Source: Gammaproteobacteria bacterium (lineage in GTDB: Bacteria; Pseudomonadota; Gammaproteobacteria; JAIEPX01). From it: 64,000 nucleotides of DNA. The stretch lies in assembly GCA_019748175.1 (NCBI GenBank), contig JAIEPX010000008.1, positions 124,001 to 188,000 of the forward strand, read 5' to 3'. The notes under the pieces were generated by a model, which made no database searches, was not told the DNA's origin, and was given only the letters and a program-made list of their open reading frames with translations. Position 1 is the first letter of the stretch. Each line of letters starts with the position of its first letter. Positions 1-9,708 of this stretch are shown here, one piece after another. The position numbers and the translations under genes are program-made.

Positions 1-1
1 C

Positions 2-3000
2 AAAAGCTATGATTTCTCAAGTTTTACGACATTTAATGAGCATACAGAAGAGCTTGGGCATATGCCATATACGCAAAATTATTATGATGTATTAGGGGTA
101 ATTATAAGCCAAAAACTATATCAGCTTTACCTGTATGATGTAAAATTAATTGTGCTTGATTGTGATAATACTCTTTGGGATGGGGTATGTGGAGAGGTGG
201 GCTGGGATGATATTAGAATTTCAAAAGTTCATAAGAAATTCCAAAAAAAACTGGTCAAACTTCATGATTCAGGAGTATTGCTTTGTTTATGTAGTAAAAA
301 CAACCTAGATGATGTCAAACAAGTATTCGATCGGAATCCTCATATGTTGTTGAAGTGGAGTCATTTTGTGAGTTACAAAATAAATTGGCGTCCAAAATCA
401 GTTAATATATCGGAGATGTCTTCTGAATTAAATATAGGATTAGATAAAATAACACTGTTCGAGGATAACGTAGTTGAGGTTGAAGAAGTCAAGTTAAATT
501 TAAGTCAGATAACAGTAGTGCATATTCCTACTGATAGTTTAAAGTTTCTTGACTATTTAAATAAAAGTTGGGAGCTTGAGAAACTATCTATAACTAATGA
601 AGATGCGATAAGAACAAATTTATATCATCAAGAGAATATTAGAGTAAATGAAATAAAAAAATCAAAAAACATACACAAGTTTTTTCAAGAACTCGATCTG
701 CAAGTGACTTTAAGTTGGATTAAAAATAGCGATGTACAAAGAGTTTCGCAACTTACTCAGAGAACTAATCAATTCAATTTTGCGAAACAAGAGCTTAGCT
801 CACAAGAAATTATTAATATAATGAATGATACTAAAAATAAAATCAGAACTATATATGTGAGTGATAGATTTGGTGAATATGGTTTAGTTGGATTGCTATT
901 TTACCATGATATAAGTAAGAGTGTACGACGAGTTGATAATTTTCTTTTAAGTTGTAGGGTTCTTGGTCGAGGAGTTGAGCATCAGGTCATTAAGTTGATT
1001 GCTGAAGAGTCGATGCCTGATGGAATAACTGAAATAGAGTTTTACTTCGTTGGTAATGAAAAAAATGTTCCCGCTAAAGAATTTACAAACTTATTAAAAA
1101 AAACTTCTGAGAAAAATTTGGGTGATGGTATCTTATTGCGTTGTAGTCTAAACAAGCTACTTGAAATTAATTTCGCTCCTTATTCTGGAATTGAGCGATT
1201 AACTAAGATGGCCGCATTATCACACAATATTAAGAGTGATAAGCCGGATCTCTCAAATAATAAATTAAATCAGTATAGAGAGTCAATTTTAATGTCCATT
1301 CATAGCGTCAACGACTTATCGAATTTGATATATGGCCAATATTCCTATAAAGATACTAAAATGTGGCGAAAAGGGAGTGAAAGGGATAAAATACTGCGCA
1401 GTCTCGTACGTTATTTGCAACAAGTTTTACCAAACAATACTATTGATGTTAGCAAAAATATATTCGATTACGGAATCTCTTCTTTAAAAACTGTACAGAT
1501 AATTGGTTTGATATATGAAAATTTTCATGTCACTTTGCCTTTTAGTGCTGTAAATAAGTCAGTCAGTATTAACATGCTCGCAGATGATGTTTTGGAGCTG
1601 ATAAATGCTAGGCCAACAGAGCAAGATTCACCTAGTGAACGAGTCGAAAAATACTTTTATCAATTGTCAAATCAGCAAGATCTTATCTTTTCCAAAGAAA
1701 TTCTAGAAAAAAATCGCCCCCCTTTGAATGTGTCAACATCACATAGACTTAAGGGTAAATTGAACGTTCAAAGATTACATCTTGCTTTAAATAGTGTTCT
1801 AAAAAATAATGAGGCACTATCTTCAAATTTTATCTTAAGAAGTAATAGTATTGTTCAGAAATTTAAAAAAATAGGTCGATTTCCATTCAAGGTATACCAT
1901 TCAAAGTATGTTTTAGATCATGAAAATTCCCTAGAGATAGATCAATGGATAAAAAAATTCACTAATAGGCGATTTAAGATTAATCAAGGCGTTTTATGTC
2001 GTGCAGGTCTTCTTAAAATTAATGACTATGAACACATTTTAACGCTTTGTTTCCACCATCTTGTAATAGACGAATGGTCGCTAGGGATTCTTTACCGAGA
2101 TCTTGCAATTTATTTTGATAATACTAATGTTAACAAATCAAGTAACCTTAGAATTCCGCCAATGAAATATTCAGAATACATTTTAAAGCAAAAGACTACG
2201 AATTATAATGAGGATGAGCAATATTGGTTAAAAAAGTTGTCTAACATTAATACTGGTTTCATACCGTTTGATAATAATGTCAGTAAAGCAAGAATGATTA
2301 CGGAAACAATTTTTATTGATATTCCGAATAATCTATATTTTTCATTAGTCAAGGAAAAAGTATTCAAGTCTTATAGTATTTTTGTAATATTTATGTCATC
2401 AATGCTTATAAATTTACGTTTTCATTTGAATGTAAATACACCACATATTGCTACAGCATTTGCTAACAGAAATAATCCTAAATTTCAAAACACTATTGGT
2501 TTGTTTACTCAAGTCTTTCCTGTTACCTGTGCAGTAAAAGATGAAGACAGCTATTTGGATATATTAAAAAAAGTACAACATGATATAGAAGAGGCTACTC
2601 TAAGATCAGAAATTAGTTTGTCCAAGGTGTTTGGTTTGCTGGGAGTGCAGCCTAACATAAGACCGCACCCATTTTTTCAAATAGCAATGCTATATTATCC
2701 AGATAATCAGCACCCTCTAATTTTAACTGAAATTGTTACTGAGCAATATACAAACATTGATCAATATAGCCAATTTGATATTGTAATTATCTTTCGTGAG
2801 AAAAAAAACTCAATTACAATGGAGTTTCAATTCAATAAAATTAATTATCATCGTGTGAGCATTGAAAGGTTAGCTAATCATTATCTGAATATCTTGAATC
2901 AATTGATAACTTGTCCTGTGATAAAGATAAAAGACTTAACCATTCTTAGCCAAGATGAAGTGGTTGCTTTAAAAAAATGGTCTAATAATAAGAGAGTATA

Positions 3001-5743
3001 TCTGAATAGATCACTTCTAAATATTTTAAGAATGCAAATTAATAAATTCGGTGATAAGATTGCTGTTCAAGGTACTGAACAAGTTTTGACGTATAATCAG
3101 TTGGATATATATTCTGATGTTGTGGCTCAATATCTATACGATAGAATTCAATTTATCGATACTCGTAGAATAATAGTCATGATGGATAATAGTGTTGGAT
3201 ATATTATAGCAATATTGGCAATATTAAAAATTAATGGAACATTTGTAACTTTTGATCCTGAGCTCCCATTAAATCGTTTAATGCTTATGTATAATCAGAT
3301 TAATGCACGTCATTGTCTGCTTAGTAGAAAGTACTTCTTAAAATCAAAATCTTTAAAGTTTCAAACATTTATTCTCGAGGACGTCTTAGGTCAGACTATA
3401 CCTGATGTTGGATTCAATGTTAATCCATCGGTTATTCGTAAACATATTACTCGTACAAATTCTACTTCAGCAATTTTGTTTACATCAGGAACTCAGGGGG
3501 TGCCAAAACCTACGATGATTTCCGACACTTCAATTATTCAGATATCAAAGAACCTTGGCTTTATTAAAATTAATCCTGATGATAATATCGCGCAATTTAC
3601 AAGATTGACATTCGATGTCTCACTATTTGAGATATGGTCTGCCTTACTAAATGGAGCTACATTATCAATCATTAATTCTAGCGATAAGCTTAATTATTCA
3701 AAACTATATAAGACAATTCAAAAGTTGCAGATTAATTGCTTAACCTTAACGGCTTCTCATTTTCACGCAATGGTTTCCAATAATACTAAGATATTTGAAG
3801 GAATAAATCGTTTAATCATTGGTGGAGAGCAATTAAAAGCAGGTGCAGTATATAAATTAATAAACTCAGAAATTGCACCAAAAAAAATATACCATGCCTA
3901 TGGAATTACTGAAGCGACAGCAATATCATTATTGTATCGAATTCCCCGAAGTGTACGTGATCCAATTCCGATAGGATATCCATGTTGCGGAATTACTGCT
4001 ATTGTTCTCGGTGAATATGGAAAATTAGCACCGATTGGAGCATGGGGTGAATTATTGTTATCTGGTGATGCTATATCGCAAGGCTATATTAATTGTGAAA
4101 AAGATAATAAGTTGAAATTTCTGGAACTATCATTATCCGAGTTTTCTGATAAACCAATGCGAGTCTATAAAACTGGAGATAAAGTTCGATTTCTTAATAA
4201 TGGTGCTCTTGAATTTGGTGGCAGAATTGATCGTCAAATAAAGTTAAGAGGCTATCGAATCGAGCTTGAAGATATTGAGAGGGTCTATCGTTCATTGCCA
4301 GAAATACAAAATGTCGTAGTACAGCCAATTAAGCAAAGAAATGAGTCAAGCCTAGTCGCATATATAAAATTAAAAGATAAGTTGCTGTCTACATCGCCTC
4401 AAATATTGAGAACTATACGGAGTACAGTATCTAGTTGGTTACCTCAATATATGATTCCACAAAATCATTATGTGGTAAGTTCGATTCCATTGACTTCGCA
4501 TGGCAAAGTCAATGTAAATGATCTATACAAATATGTCATAAAGAATAATTATAATGATGAAGTAACTGATGATAATATAGCCAAAAGAAATGATGCGATT
4601 CTTCAATTCATAAAAAATCTATGGCTTGACTTGTTGGAAATTGATAACTGTAATTATGACGCCAATTTTTTTGATTTGGGTGGAAATTCATTGCTGTTTA
4701 CAATCTTGCTTGCAAAAATCCAAGACAGATTTTCTGTCGTTTTAGCAACTGAAGATGTACTTAAACAGCCTACAATTCGTAATTTCACTATCCACGTGAA
4801 ACATAGCCTAAATGTTACAATTAATTACGTTGCTTGTATCCAACCTATTAAGATGGGCGCATCAGAAACCCTAGTAATAGTTCATCCAGTTTCAGGATTA
4901 ATTACTAACTATTATACACTTGCGCAATACTTGAATATGAACATAATTGGAATTGTCTCACCTACATTATTTGATGAGTCTATAAGATTTAATACTATAT
5001 CGGATCTAGCGAAGTTTTATATGGAATCATTATTGAAATCCCAATTTCATAACAGGATTTCTTTGGCTGGTTGGTCATTTGGTGGTCTTGTCGCTTTAGA
5101 AATGGCTCATATTGCAAAACAATTGAATATTAAAATTGACCAAATATATCTATTTGATACATATCATCCTGATGTAATGAATGACCGTACGATTAATGCT
5201 GAAATATCAGTAGTTGCAAATGATACTAAAGATGTTGCAAATTATCATATTAATTTAGTTAAAAGCTATCAACCGCAATATTATGGGATGTTTTATCTGG
5301 TTGAAGCATCTGAAAATATTGCCGAAAATGGTATTAAAAATGATAGATTAGGGTGGCGGCACATGACGGATGCGAATTATAAACATATCTATGTTCAAGG
5401 AAATCATAATGATTTATTCTCGCAGGAAAATGTATATAAATTATGCAATATAATTAATGAATCACGAAGACTAGAAATAGAAGCTAAAATCTCTAAATTA
5501 CAAGATAGATTTAGTGATAACAAAACTGTAAATTCGAATGAAAACATTAGATCTGTTCTGACACATAGAGAAGCAGAAGTTGCAATTAATCTATTGTATC
5601 GTCGCAGTATAAAGGAAATAGCAAGAACTCTAGGTTTGAGCTATAGAACAGTGGAAGCGATATTGATGAATATGAAGCGCAAATTTGGCATAAAGTCTAG
5701 GATTGAGTTAATTGAAAATATCGAAGACCTACTTGGTAATTGA
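2..5743 (+). CDS. FkbH-NRPS hybrid with C-terminal thioesterase and LuxR-type HTH (5' partial)
   Basis: The frame is open to the left edge. Codons before the ATG at 62 read into a typical FkbH N-terminal segment (ELGHMPYT), so the real start lies outside the window. Residues below are numbered from that ATG. Order: HAD-type FkbH domain (D33xD35 in LDCDNTLW) with a GNAT-like end to about 390; carrier protein with phosphopantetheine Ser474; condensation domain with H665-H666xxxD670; adenylation domain with TSGTQGVPK at 1141, YKTGD, GRIDRQIKLRGYRIE and A10 Lys1482; second carrier with Ser1543; thioesterase with G1670-W-S1672-F-G1674; then a LuxR/GerE helix-turn-helix from about 1833 to the end. 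FkbH domains load a glyceryl unit on a carrier protein, so a glycerate-derived acyl-amino acid released by the thioesterase is inferred. The LuxR tail on an NRPS is unusual. The gene is much more AT-rich than the metabolic genes at 7.3-9.7 kb, which suggests transfer. The domains are clear; substrate and product are not known. Confidence 0.9.
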   Translation, partial: KSYDFSSFTTFNEHTEELGHMPYTQNYYDVLGVIISQKLYQLYLYDVKLIVLDCDNTLWDGVCGEVGWDDIRISKVHKKFQKKLVKLHDSGVLLCLCSKNNLDDVKQVFDRNPHMLLKWSHFVSYKINWRPKSVNISEMSSELNIGLDKITLFEDNVVEVEEVKLNLSQITVVHIPTDSLKFLDYLNKSWELEKLSITNEDAIRTNLYHQENIRVNEIKKSKNIHKFFQELDLQVTLSWIKNSDVQRVSQLTQRTNQFNFAKQELSSQEIINIMNDTKNKIRTIYVSDRFGEYGLVGLLFYHDISKSVRRVDNFLLSCRVLGRGVEHQVIKLIAEESMPDGITEIEFYFVGNEKNVPAKEFTNLLKKTSEKNLGDGILLRCSLNKLLEINFAPYSGIERLTKMAALSHNIKSDKPDLSNNKLNQYRESILMSIHSVNDLSNLIYGQYSYKDTKMWRKGSERDKILRSLVRYLQQVLPNNTIDVSKNIFDYGISSLKTVQIIGLIYENFHVTLPFSAVNKSVSINMLADDVLELINARPTEQDSPSERVEKYFYQLSNQQDLIFSKEILEKNRPPLNVSTSHRLKGKLNVQRLHLALNSVLKNNEALSSNFILRSNSIVQKFKKIGRFPFKVYHSKYVLDHENSLEIDQWIKKFTNRRFKINQGVLCRAGLLKINDYEHILTLCFHHLVIDEWSLGILYRDLAIYFDNTNVNKSSNLRIPPMKYSEYILKQKTTNYNEDEQYWLKKLSNINTGFIPFDNNVSKARMITETIFIDIPNNLYFSLVKEKVFKSYSIFVIFMSSMLINLRFHLNVNTPHIATAFANRNNPKFQNTIGLFTQVFPVTCAVKDEDSYLDILKKVQHDIEEATLRSEISLSKVFGLLGVQPNIRPHPFFQIAMLYYPDNQHPLILTEIVTEQYTNIDQYSQFDIVIIFREKKNSITMEFQFNKINYHRVSIERLANHYLNILNQLITCPVIKIKDLTILSQDEVVALKKWSNNKRVYLNRSLLNILRMQINKFGDKIAVQGTEQVLTYNQLDIYSDVVAQYLYDRIQFIDTRRIIVMMDNSVGYIIAILAILKINGTFVTFDPELPLNRLMLMYNQINARHCLLSRKYFLKSKSLKFQTFILEDVLGQTIPDVGFNVNPSVIRKHITRTNSTSAILFTSGTQGVPKPTMISDTSIIQISKNLGFIKINPDDNIAQFTRLTFDVSLFEIWSALLNGATLSIINSSDKLNYSKLYKTIQKLQINCLTLTASHFHAMVSNNTKIFEGINRLIIGGEQLKAGAVYKLINSEIAPKKIYHAYGITEATAISLLYRIPRSVRDPIPIGYPCCGITAIVLGEYGKLAPIGAWGELLLSGDAISQGYINCEKDNKLKFLELSLSEFSDKPMRVYKTGDKVRFLNNGALEFGGRIDRQIKLRGYRIELEDIERVYRSLPEIQNVVVQPIKQRNESSLVAYIKLKDKLLSTSPQILRTIRSTVSSWLPQYMIPQNHYVVSSIPLTSHGKVNVNDLYKYVIKNNYNDEVTDDNIAKRNDAILQFIKNLWLDLLEIDNCNYDANFFDLGGNSLLFTILLAKIQDRFSVVLATEDVLKQPTIRNFTIHVKHSLNVTINYVACIQPIKMGASETLVIVHPVSGLITNYYTLAQYLNMNIIGIVSPTLFDESIRFNTISDLAKFYMESLLKSQFHNRISLAGWSFGGLVALEMAHIAKQLNIKIDQIYLFDTYHPDVMNDRTINAEISVVANDTKDVANYHINLVKSYQPQYYGMFYLVEASENIAENGIKNDRLGWRHMTDANYKHIYVQGNHNDLFSQENVYKLCNIINESRRLEIEAKISKLQDRFSDNKTVNSNENIRSVLTHREAEVAINLLYRRSIKEIARTLGLSYRTVEAILMNMKRKFGIKSRIELIENIEDLLGN

Positions 5744-6140
5744 TCTTCTTTAAATAAACTATTACGACGTGATTTCTTACAATAATTATCAATATAGTCA
5801 TTAAAATCGAAGTTTATATCGAGGTGGAAAATGAAAAAATAATTCATGTAATGTATGTGGCCCTAGATACGCTAATCCTCTTGCAACGCGATCTCCTAAA
5901 CCTCTTAAGATGGCGTCAATTATAGATCTGATAGCTCCAGGTCTTATAACTGCAACCTATCAATATTGGTTAAGTTACAATTACTTTTAGTGATCAAGTG
6001 GAATCTATCTGTAAAGTAACACACTATTTTTTTAAAATGAGAGGCATCTGTTTTGAGTCATGCGAAGCTTAGAACAGCGAAAAAATTCATTTAATGTGCT
6101 ATACTATAACCTATAGCTTACTTATATGGGAGGCCATAGC
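5744..6140. other. intergenic stretch, no convincing gene
   Basis: About 400 bases between the NRPS stop and the next start. One plus-strand frame from roughly 5835 to 5990 stays open for about 50 codons and contains a CNVCGP stretch, but it has no start codon or ribosome binding site at its beginning and is probably a gene remnant. The right end holds the promoter of the next gene. No clear terminator follows the NRPS gene. Confidence 0.4.
6097..6105 (+). promoter_or_regulatory. extended -10 promoter
   Basis: The sequence TGCTATACT fits an extended -10 element (TGn plus TATACT). No good -35 lies at the usual distance, as expected for extended -10 promoters. It is about 35 bases upstream of the GTG start at 6141. 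Confidence 0.45.
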
Positions 6141-6953
6141 GTGTACAGAAGAATCCAGCAAGTTCGAACAATCAGTTCTAATGCAGGACGAGTTTCCGTT
6201 AAGCCAAGTACTCTGCATCCTACTGCTGTTTATATTTGGGCTCCAGGATACTCATTAGTTAAAGAATTAACACAAAAAAATGGCAGTATCAAAAAGGAAA
6301 AGGTTTTTGTTCCAACGTCAACAACTTTGGTGGCAGCTACATTTTTACTGCAACATTATGGTACCCCAGAAGCAGTATTACGACACAAACACGATATTCA
6401 CCCCGGGCATGTAGCCTTAGGAATTCAAGATAAGTACTTAAGTATTGGTATGGCAGATGATTTACGTGCTCTGAGACCAGCGTCTAAACATAAAGTAGTA
6501 TTGTCTGAGAATCTCCTTCAAGATACACTCGGATTTGAACGTGTACCACATTGTATTGATTTGCATACTTTAGACACAAAAAAAATGTTAGAATTCATTG
6601 AGGTCTATATCAAGAATCCAGAAAAAGTTTACAGCATTCTCGGCTCTCGTCTCAATTTAGCTGATGGTGAAAGTTGTGCCACAGTAGTACACAAGGCTCT
6701 TACGACAGGTGGTTTTGATCGCTTACTAAACTATTACGGACAAACGCTTGGTGCAAAAGGTATATTAACACCAGAAGGACTTAAAGGGCTTTGCGATCTT
6801 GCAAAATCTACAGAGCACGCGCAACATCCTGAAATAAAACCAATATCTGAGGCGTTCCAAGAAAAATATTCACGTGATATGATGGTACTCAGTGAACGGT
6901 TCAGTTATTCTCCATCTCAAGAAACACCCACATCATTTAAACCTAGGAGATAA
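6141..6953 (+). CDS. hypothetical protein with NlpC/P60-like (permuted papain) motif order
   Basis: Function unknown. The GTG at 6141 is preferred over the ATG at 6126 because GGGAGG at 6127-6132 lies eight bases before the GTG, while the ATG has no ribosome binding site. The product is about 270 residues, soluble, without signal peptide. A His motif (PGHVALGIQDKYLSIG) precedes a Cys motif (GESCATVVHKALTTGG) by roughly 90 residues. This His-then-Cys order is that of circularly permuted NlpC/P60 and LRAT-like proteins, so a papain-like hydrolase or acyltransferase is a reasonable inference, not a demonstrated one. It is followed after three bases by a small Ser-rich gene, so the two are probably co-transcribed. 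In an intracellular bacterium such proteins are often effectors. Confidence 0.6.
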   Translation: MYRRIQQVRTISSNAGRVSVKPSTLHPTAVYIWAPGYSLVKELTQKNGSIKKEKVFVPTSTTLVAATFLLQHYGTPEAVLRHKHDIHPGHVALGIQDKYLSIGMADDLRALRPASKHKVVLSENLLQDTLGFERVPHCIDLHTLDTKKMLEFIEVYIKNPEKVYSILGSRLNLADGESCATVVHKALTTGGFDRLLNYYGQTLGAKGILTPEGLKGLCDLAKSTEHAQHPEIKPISEAFQEKYSRDMMVLSERFSYSPSQETPTSFKPRR

Positions 6954-6956
6954 CCC

Positions 6957-7238
6957 ATGAAAAGATTACCACCTGGTCGATACACTAAGAATCTAACATC
7001 AAGTTCATCACGATTACTGTCATCTTCTAGTAAGAGTTCTTCTAGCCAGAAGGCTCTAGATGAAGTAAAAACATTATGTGAAAATAAATTATATAAAGAC
7101 GCACTTGTTAGAATTGAAAAAGTTGAGCTAGAGTATCCTAGCTGCTCTAAAGCCCTAACATATTACAGGGGTCTTGCACGGTATGAAATAGCAAAAGAAG
7201 AAGGTAATTTGCCAAGTCTCAGTCATATGAAAGATTAA
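6957..7238 (+). CDS. small Ser-rich protein with TPR-like helix pair
   Basis: Not recognised. The 93-residue product has a basic, serine-rich N terminus (runs such as SSSSRLLSSSSKSSSS at about 16-31), then a predicted helical hairpin (residues 33-85) resembling a tetratricopeptide unit (LYKDALVRIEKVELEYP). The start is supported by GGAG in the end of the upstream gene, 3 bases away, which implies translational coupling. It could be a partner or chaperone-like protein for the upstream product, but nothing in the sequence proves this. Confidence 0.55.
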   Translation: MKRLPPGRYTKNLTSSSSRLLSSSSKSSSSQKALDEVKTLCENKLYKDALVRIEKVELEYPSCSKALTYYRGLARYEIAKEEGNLPSLSHMKD

Positions 7239-7307
7239 AGCTGCTTTTTGAGTATTTCGCTACTCGTTTCAAAATTAAAATCTTATCCCTAACAAGGATG
7301 GTACCAG

Positions 7308-8819
7308 GTGTCTAAAAGGCTTTCATTAAAGATTCGTCGAATAGGGATTGATACCTATCAGGAAACAGTCGTTTTCATGCGCCGAGACTGTTTGGTTTGT
7401 CAATCGGAAGGTTTTGGATCTCAAACTCGAATTCGTTTAACAGTCGGTAAAACGTCGATAATTGCGACGCTTAATATTGTGACGTCCGATATTTTGCAAT
7501 TAGGTGAAGTGGGTCTTTCGGAATCAGCGTGGGAATTATTAAATGCCAGTGAAGGCGACGATGCTTTTTTTTCTCATCCGACACCCTTGAGCTCTTTGAG
7601 TGAGGTTCGTCGAAAAATTTATGGTCACCAACTCGATGCAAAAGCCATCGATGAAATTATTTCGGATGTAGTAGAAAGACGTTATTCCGATATCCATATT
7701 GCCGCATTTTTAACGGCATGTGCGGGTGGCCATTTAAATCGCGACGAAATTCTTGCATTAACATCTTCGATGATTAATCACGGAGATCGATTGCACTGGG
7801 ACGCACCTTTAATTGTCGATAAACATTGTGTCGGTGGTTTGCCGGGAAATCGAACATCTTTAATTGTAGTGCCCATTGTTGCAAGCTTTGGGTTGATGAT
7901 TCCTAAAACTTCTTCTCGCGCGATTACTTCACCTGCAGGAACTGCTGATACTATGGAAGTGCTTGCTCCAGTTTCATTAACTCTCGAAGAAATGCGTCGG
8001 GTCGTTGAAAAAGAAGGCGGATGTATTGCTTGGGGTGGAAGTGTTTCTTTAAGTCCTGCAGATGATCAATTAATTCGCGTTGAGCGTGCGTTAGATTTGG
8101 ATAGTGAAGGACAATTAATCGCGTCAGTGCTTTCAAAAAAAATAGCAGCGGGATCAACACATGTATTAATTGATTTACCTGTTGGTGAAACGGCAAAAGT
8201 TCGAAGTTTAGAAATGGCGAGAATTCTTGAGCATTATTTAATTCAAGTCGGCGCTGAATTAGGTATTCATGTTCAAACGATGATTACGGATGGTTCGCAA
8301 CCTGTTGGACGTGGAATTGGCCCTGCATTAGAAGCTAAAGATGTGATTGAAGTTTTATGCAATGAAAAAAATGCACCCTCTGATTTGCGCGAAAGAGCAT
8401 TGCAATTGGCTGCTGGAATTATAGAATTTTCTCCTGCAGTTGAGCGAGGAAAAGGGTTTTCTATAGCCGAAGAAATTTTAGAATCTGGTAAAGCGTGGAA
8501 AAAATTTCAAGCAATATGTAATGCTCAAGGTGGGATGCGTGAGCCTGGAACTGCGCCGTATCAACATGTAGTACGCGCAGAAAAATCAGGGAAAGTTTTT
8601 GCAATTGATAATCGAGTCATTGCTCGAATAGCTCGTACGGCCGGTGCTCCACAAGCAAAAACAGCAGGTGTTTATTTATCAGCTGTGATCGGTGATCATG
8701 TTGAAAAAAATCAGCCACTTTTTACAATTCATGCAGAATCAGAAGGTGAAATGGAGTATGCTTTGACACTGATGGGAGAAGAAGGGCCAGTAATTCAATT
8801 AGCGAATCAAGAGGAATAA
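7308..8819 (+). CDS. AMP phosphorylase / putative thymidine phosphorylase family protein
   Basis: A glycosyltransferase-family-3 nucleoside phosphorylase of the long archaeal AMP-phosphorylase type (about 500 residues), usually annotated in gammaproteobacteria as putative thymidine phosphorylase. It has an N-terminal double-psi-like domain (1-90), the all-alpha domain, and the phosphate-binding signature DKHCVGGLPGNRTS (near 185) followed by KTSSRAITSPAGTADTMEVL. The family removes the base from nucleotides or nucleosides with phosphate, giving ribose (bis)phosphate. The start is GTG with AAGGATGG about nine bases upstream. The next gene, a PRPP synthetase homologue, begins three bases after the stop. 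The pair probably links nucleotide breakdown with PRPP metabolism. Whether the substrate is AMP or thymidine cannot be told here. Confidence 0.9.
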   Translation: MSKRLSLKIRRIGIDTYQETVVFMRRDCLVCQSEGFGSQTRIRLTVGKTSIIATLNIVTSDILQLGEVGLSESAWELLNASEGDDAFFSHPTPLSSLSEVRRKIYGHQLDAKAIDEIISDVVERRYSDIHIAAFLTACAGGHLNRDEILALTSSMINHGDRLHWDAPLIVDKHCVGGLPGNRTSLIVVPIVASFGLMIPKTSSRAITSPAGTADTMEVLAPVSLTLEEMRRVVEKEGGCIAWGGSVSLSPADDQLIRVERALDLDSEGQLIASVLSKKIAAGSTHVLIDLPVGETAKVRSLEMARILEHYLIQVGAELGIHVQTMITDGSQPVGRGIGPALEAKDVIEVLCNEKNAPSDLRERALQLAAGIIEFSPAVERGKGFSIAEEILESGKAWKKFQAICNAQGGMREPGTAPYQHVVRAEKSGKVFAIDNRVIARIARTAGAPQAKTAGVYLSAVIGDHVEKNQPLFTIHAESEGEMEYALTLMGEEGPVIQLANQEE

Positions 8820-8822
8820 CTT

Positions 8823-9704
8823 ATGACGTTACTTTTTAATTTACCAGAAGATGAATCATTTGCTTATGAATTAGCACGTGGTTTAGCTTGGCAACAAGGA
8901 TCATTAGAGTGGCATACTTTTCCAGATGGTGAGATTTCTGTCAGGGTTTTGTCAGCTATTACGAGTTCGGATGTTTATTTTTTGACTAATTTGCGTCATC
9001 CCAATGAAAAAATTATTAAACTCATTTTTGTTGCTGATGCACTTCGTGCTGTCGGTGCGAAAACCGTGACATTAATTGCGCCCTATTTGTGTTATATGAG
9101 ATTAGATGCAGTTACAAAACCAGGTGAAGGTTTGACATCAAAATATTTTGCTCAATTTATCAGTCATTACTTTGACCGTATAATCACGGTAGATCCGCAT
9201 TTACATCGAGTTCAAAAATTAGAAACTCTTTACCCAATTCAAAATCAGGTAATTCATGCTGCGCCCGTTGTTGCAAATTGGGTTTGGCGAAACGTAGAGA
9301 AGCCCTTGATTATTGGACCAGATGAAGAAAGTGAGCAGTGGATTAAAGTGATTGCACACGAGGCTAAATTACCTTTTATTATTTTTAAAAAGAAACGCTA
9401 CGGTGATAATACGGTTTCAATCAGTGCACCCTTAATGTCTGAGTATCGTGATCATACCCCGGTATTGATTGATGATATAATTTCAACGGGTAGTACAATG
9501 ATTCAGGGTATCAATGTATTGCAGTCTTCAGGAATGAAAAAACCAATTTGCGTTGGTATTCATGCTGTTTTTGCTGAAGGTGCAAAAGAAGATTTATTGG
9601 CGGCAGGCGCAGAAAAAATTGTAACGAGTAACACAATTCCACACCCTACGAATGGGATCGATCTTATACCGCTGTTTCTGGATTTACTGCAGCCGCAGCC
9701 GTAG
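8823..9704 (+). CDS. ribose-phosphate pyrophosphokinase family protein
   Basis: PRPP synthetase homologue of 293 residues, slightly shorter than housekeeping Prs (about 315). Visible motifs: FPDGEISVRV near the N terminus, DPHLHRVQ (pyrophosphate/ATP loop) and the PRPP-binding loop VLIDDIISTGSTM near 215-227. The family makes 5-phosphoribosyl-1-pyrophosphate from ribose-5-phosphate and ATP in the cytosol. It directly follows the AMP-phosphorylase gene, a known pairing in gammaproteobacteria, and is probably an accessory paralogue rather than the only Prs of the cell. It converges with the next gene, leaving only four bases between stops. Confidence 0.9.
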   Translation: MTLLFNLPEDESFAYELARGLAWQQGSLEWHTFPDGEISVRVLSAITSSDVYFLTNLRHPNEKIIKLIFVADALRAVGAKTVTLIAPYLCYMRLDAVTKPGEGLTSKYFAQFISHYFDRIITVDPHLHRVQKLETLYPIQNQVIHAAPVVANWVWRNVEKPLIIGPDEESEQWIKVIAHEAKLPFIIFKKKRYGDNTVSISAPLMSEYRDHTPVLIDDIISTGSTMIQGINVLQSSGMKKPICVGIHAVFAEGAKEDLLAAGAEKIVTSNTIPHPTNGIDLIPLFLDLLQPQP

Positions 9705-9708
9705 TTTA

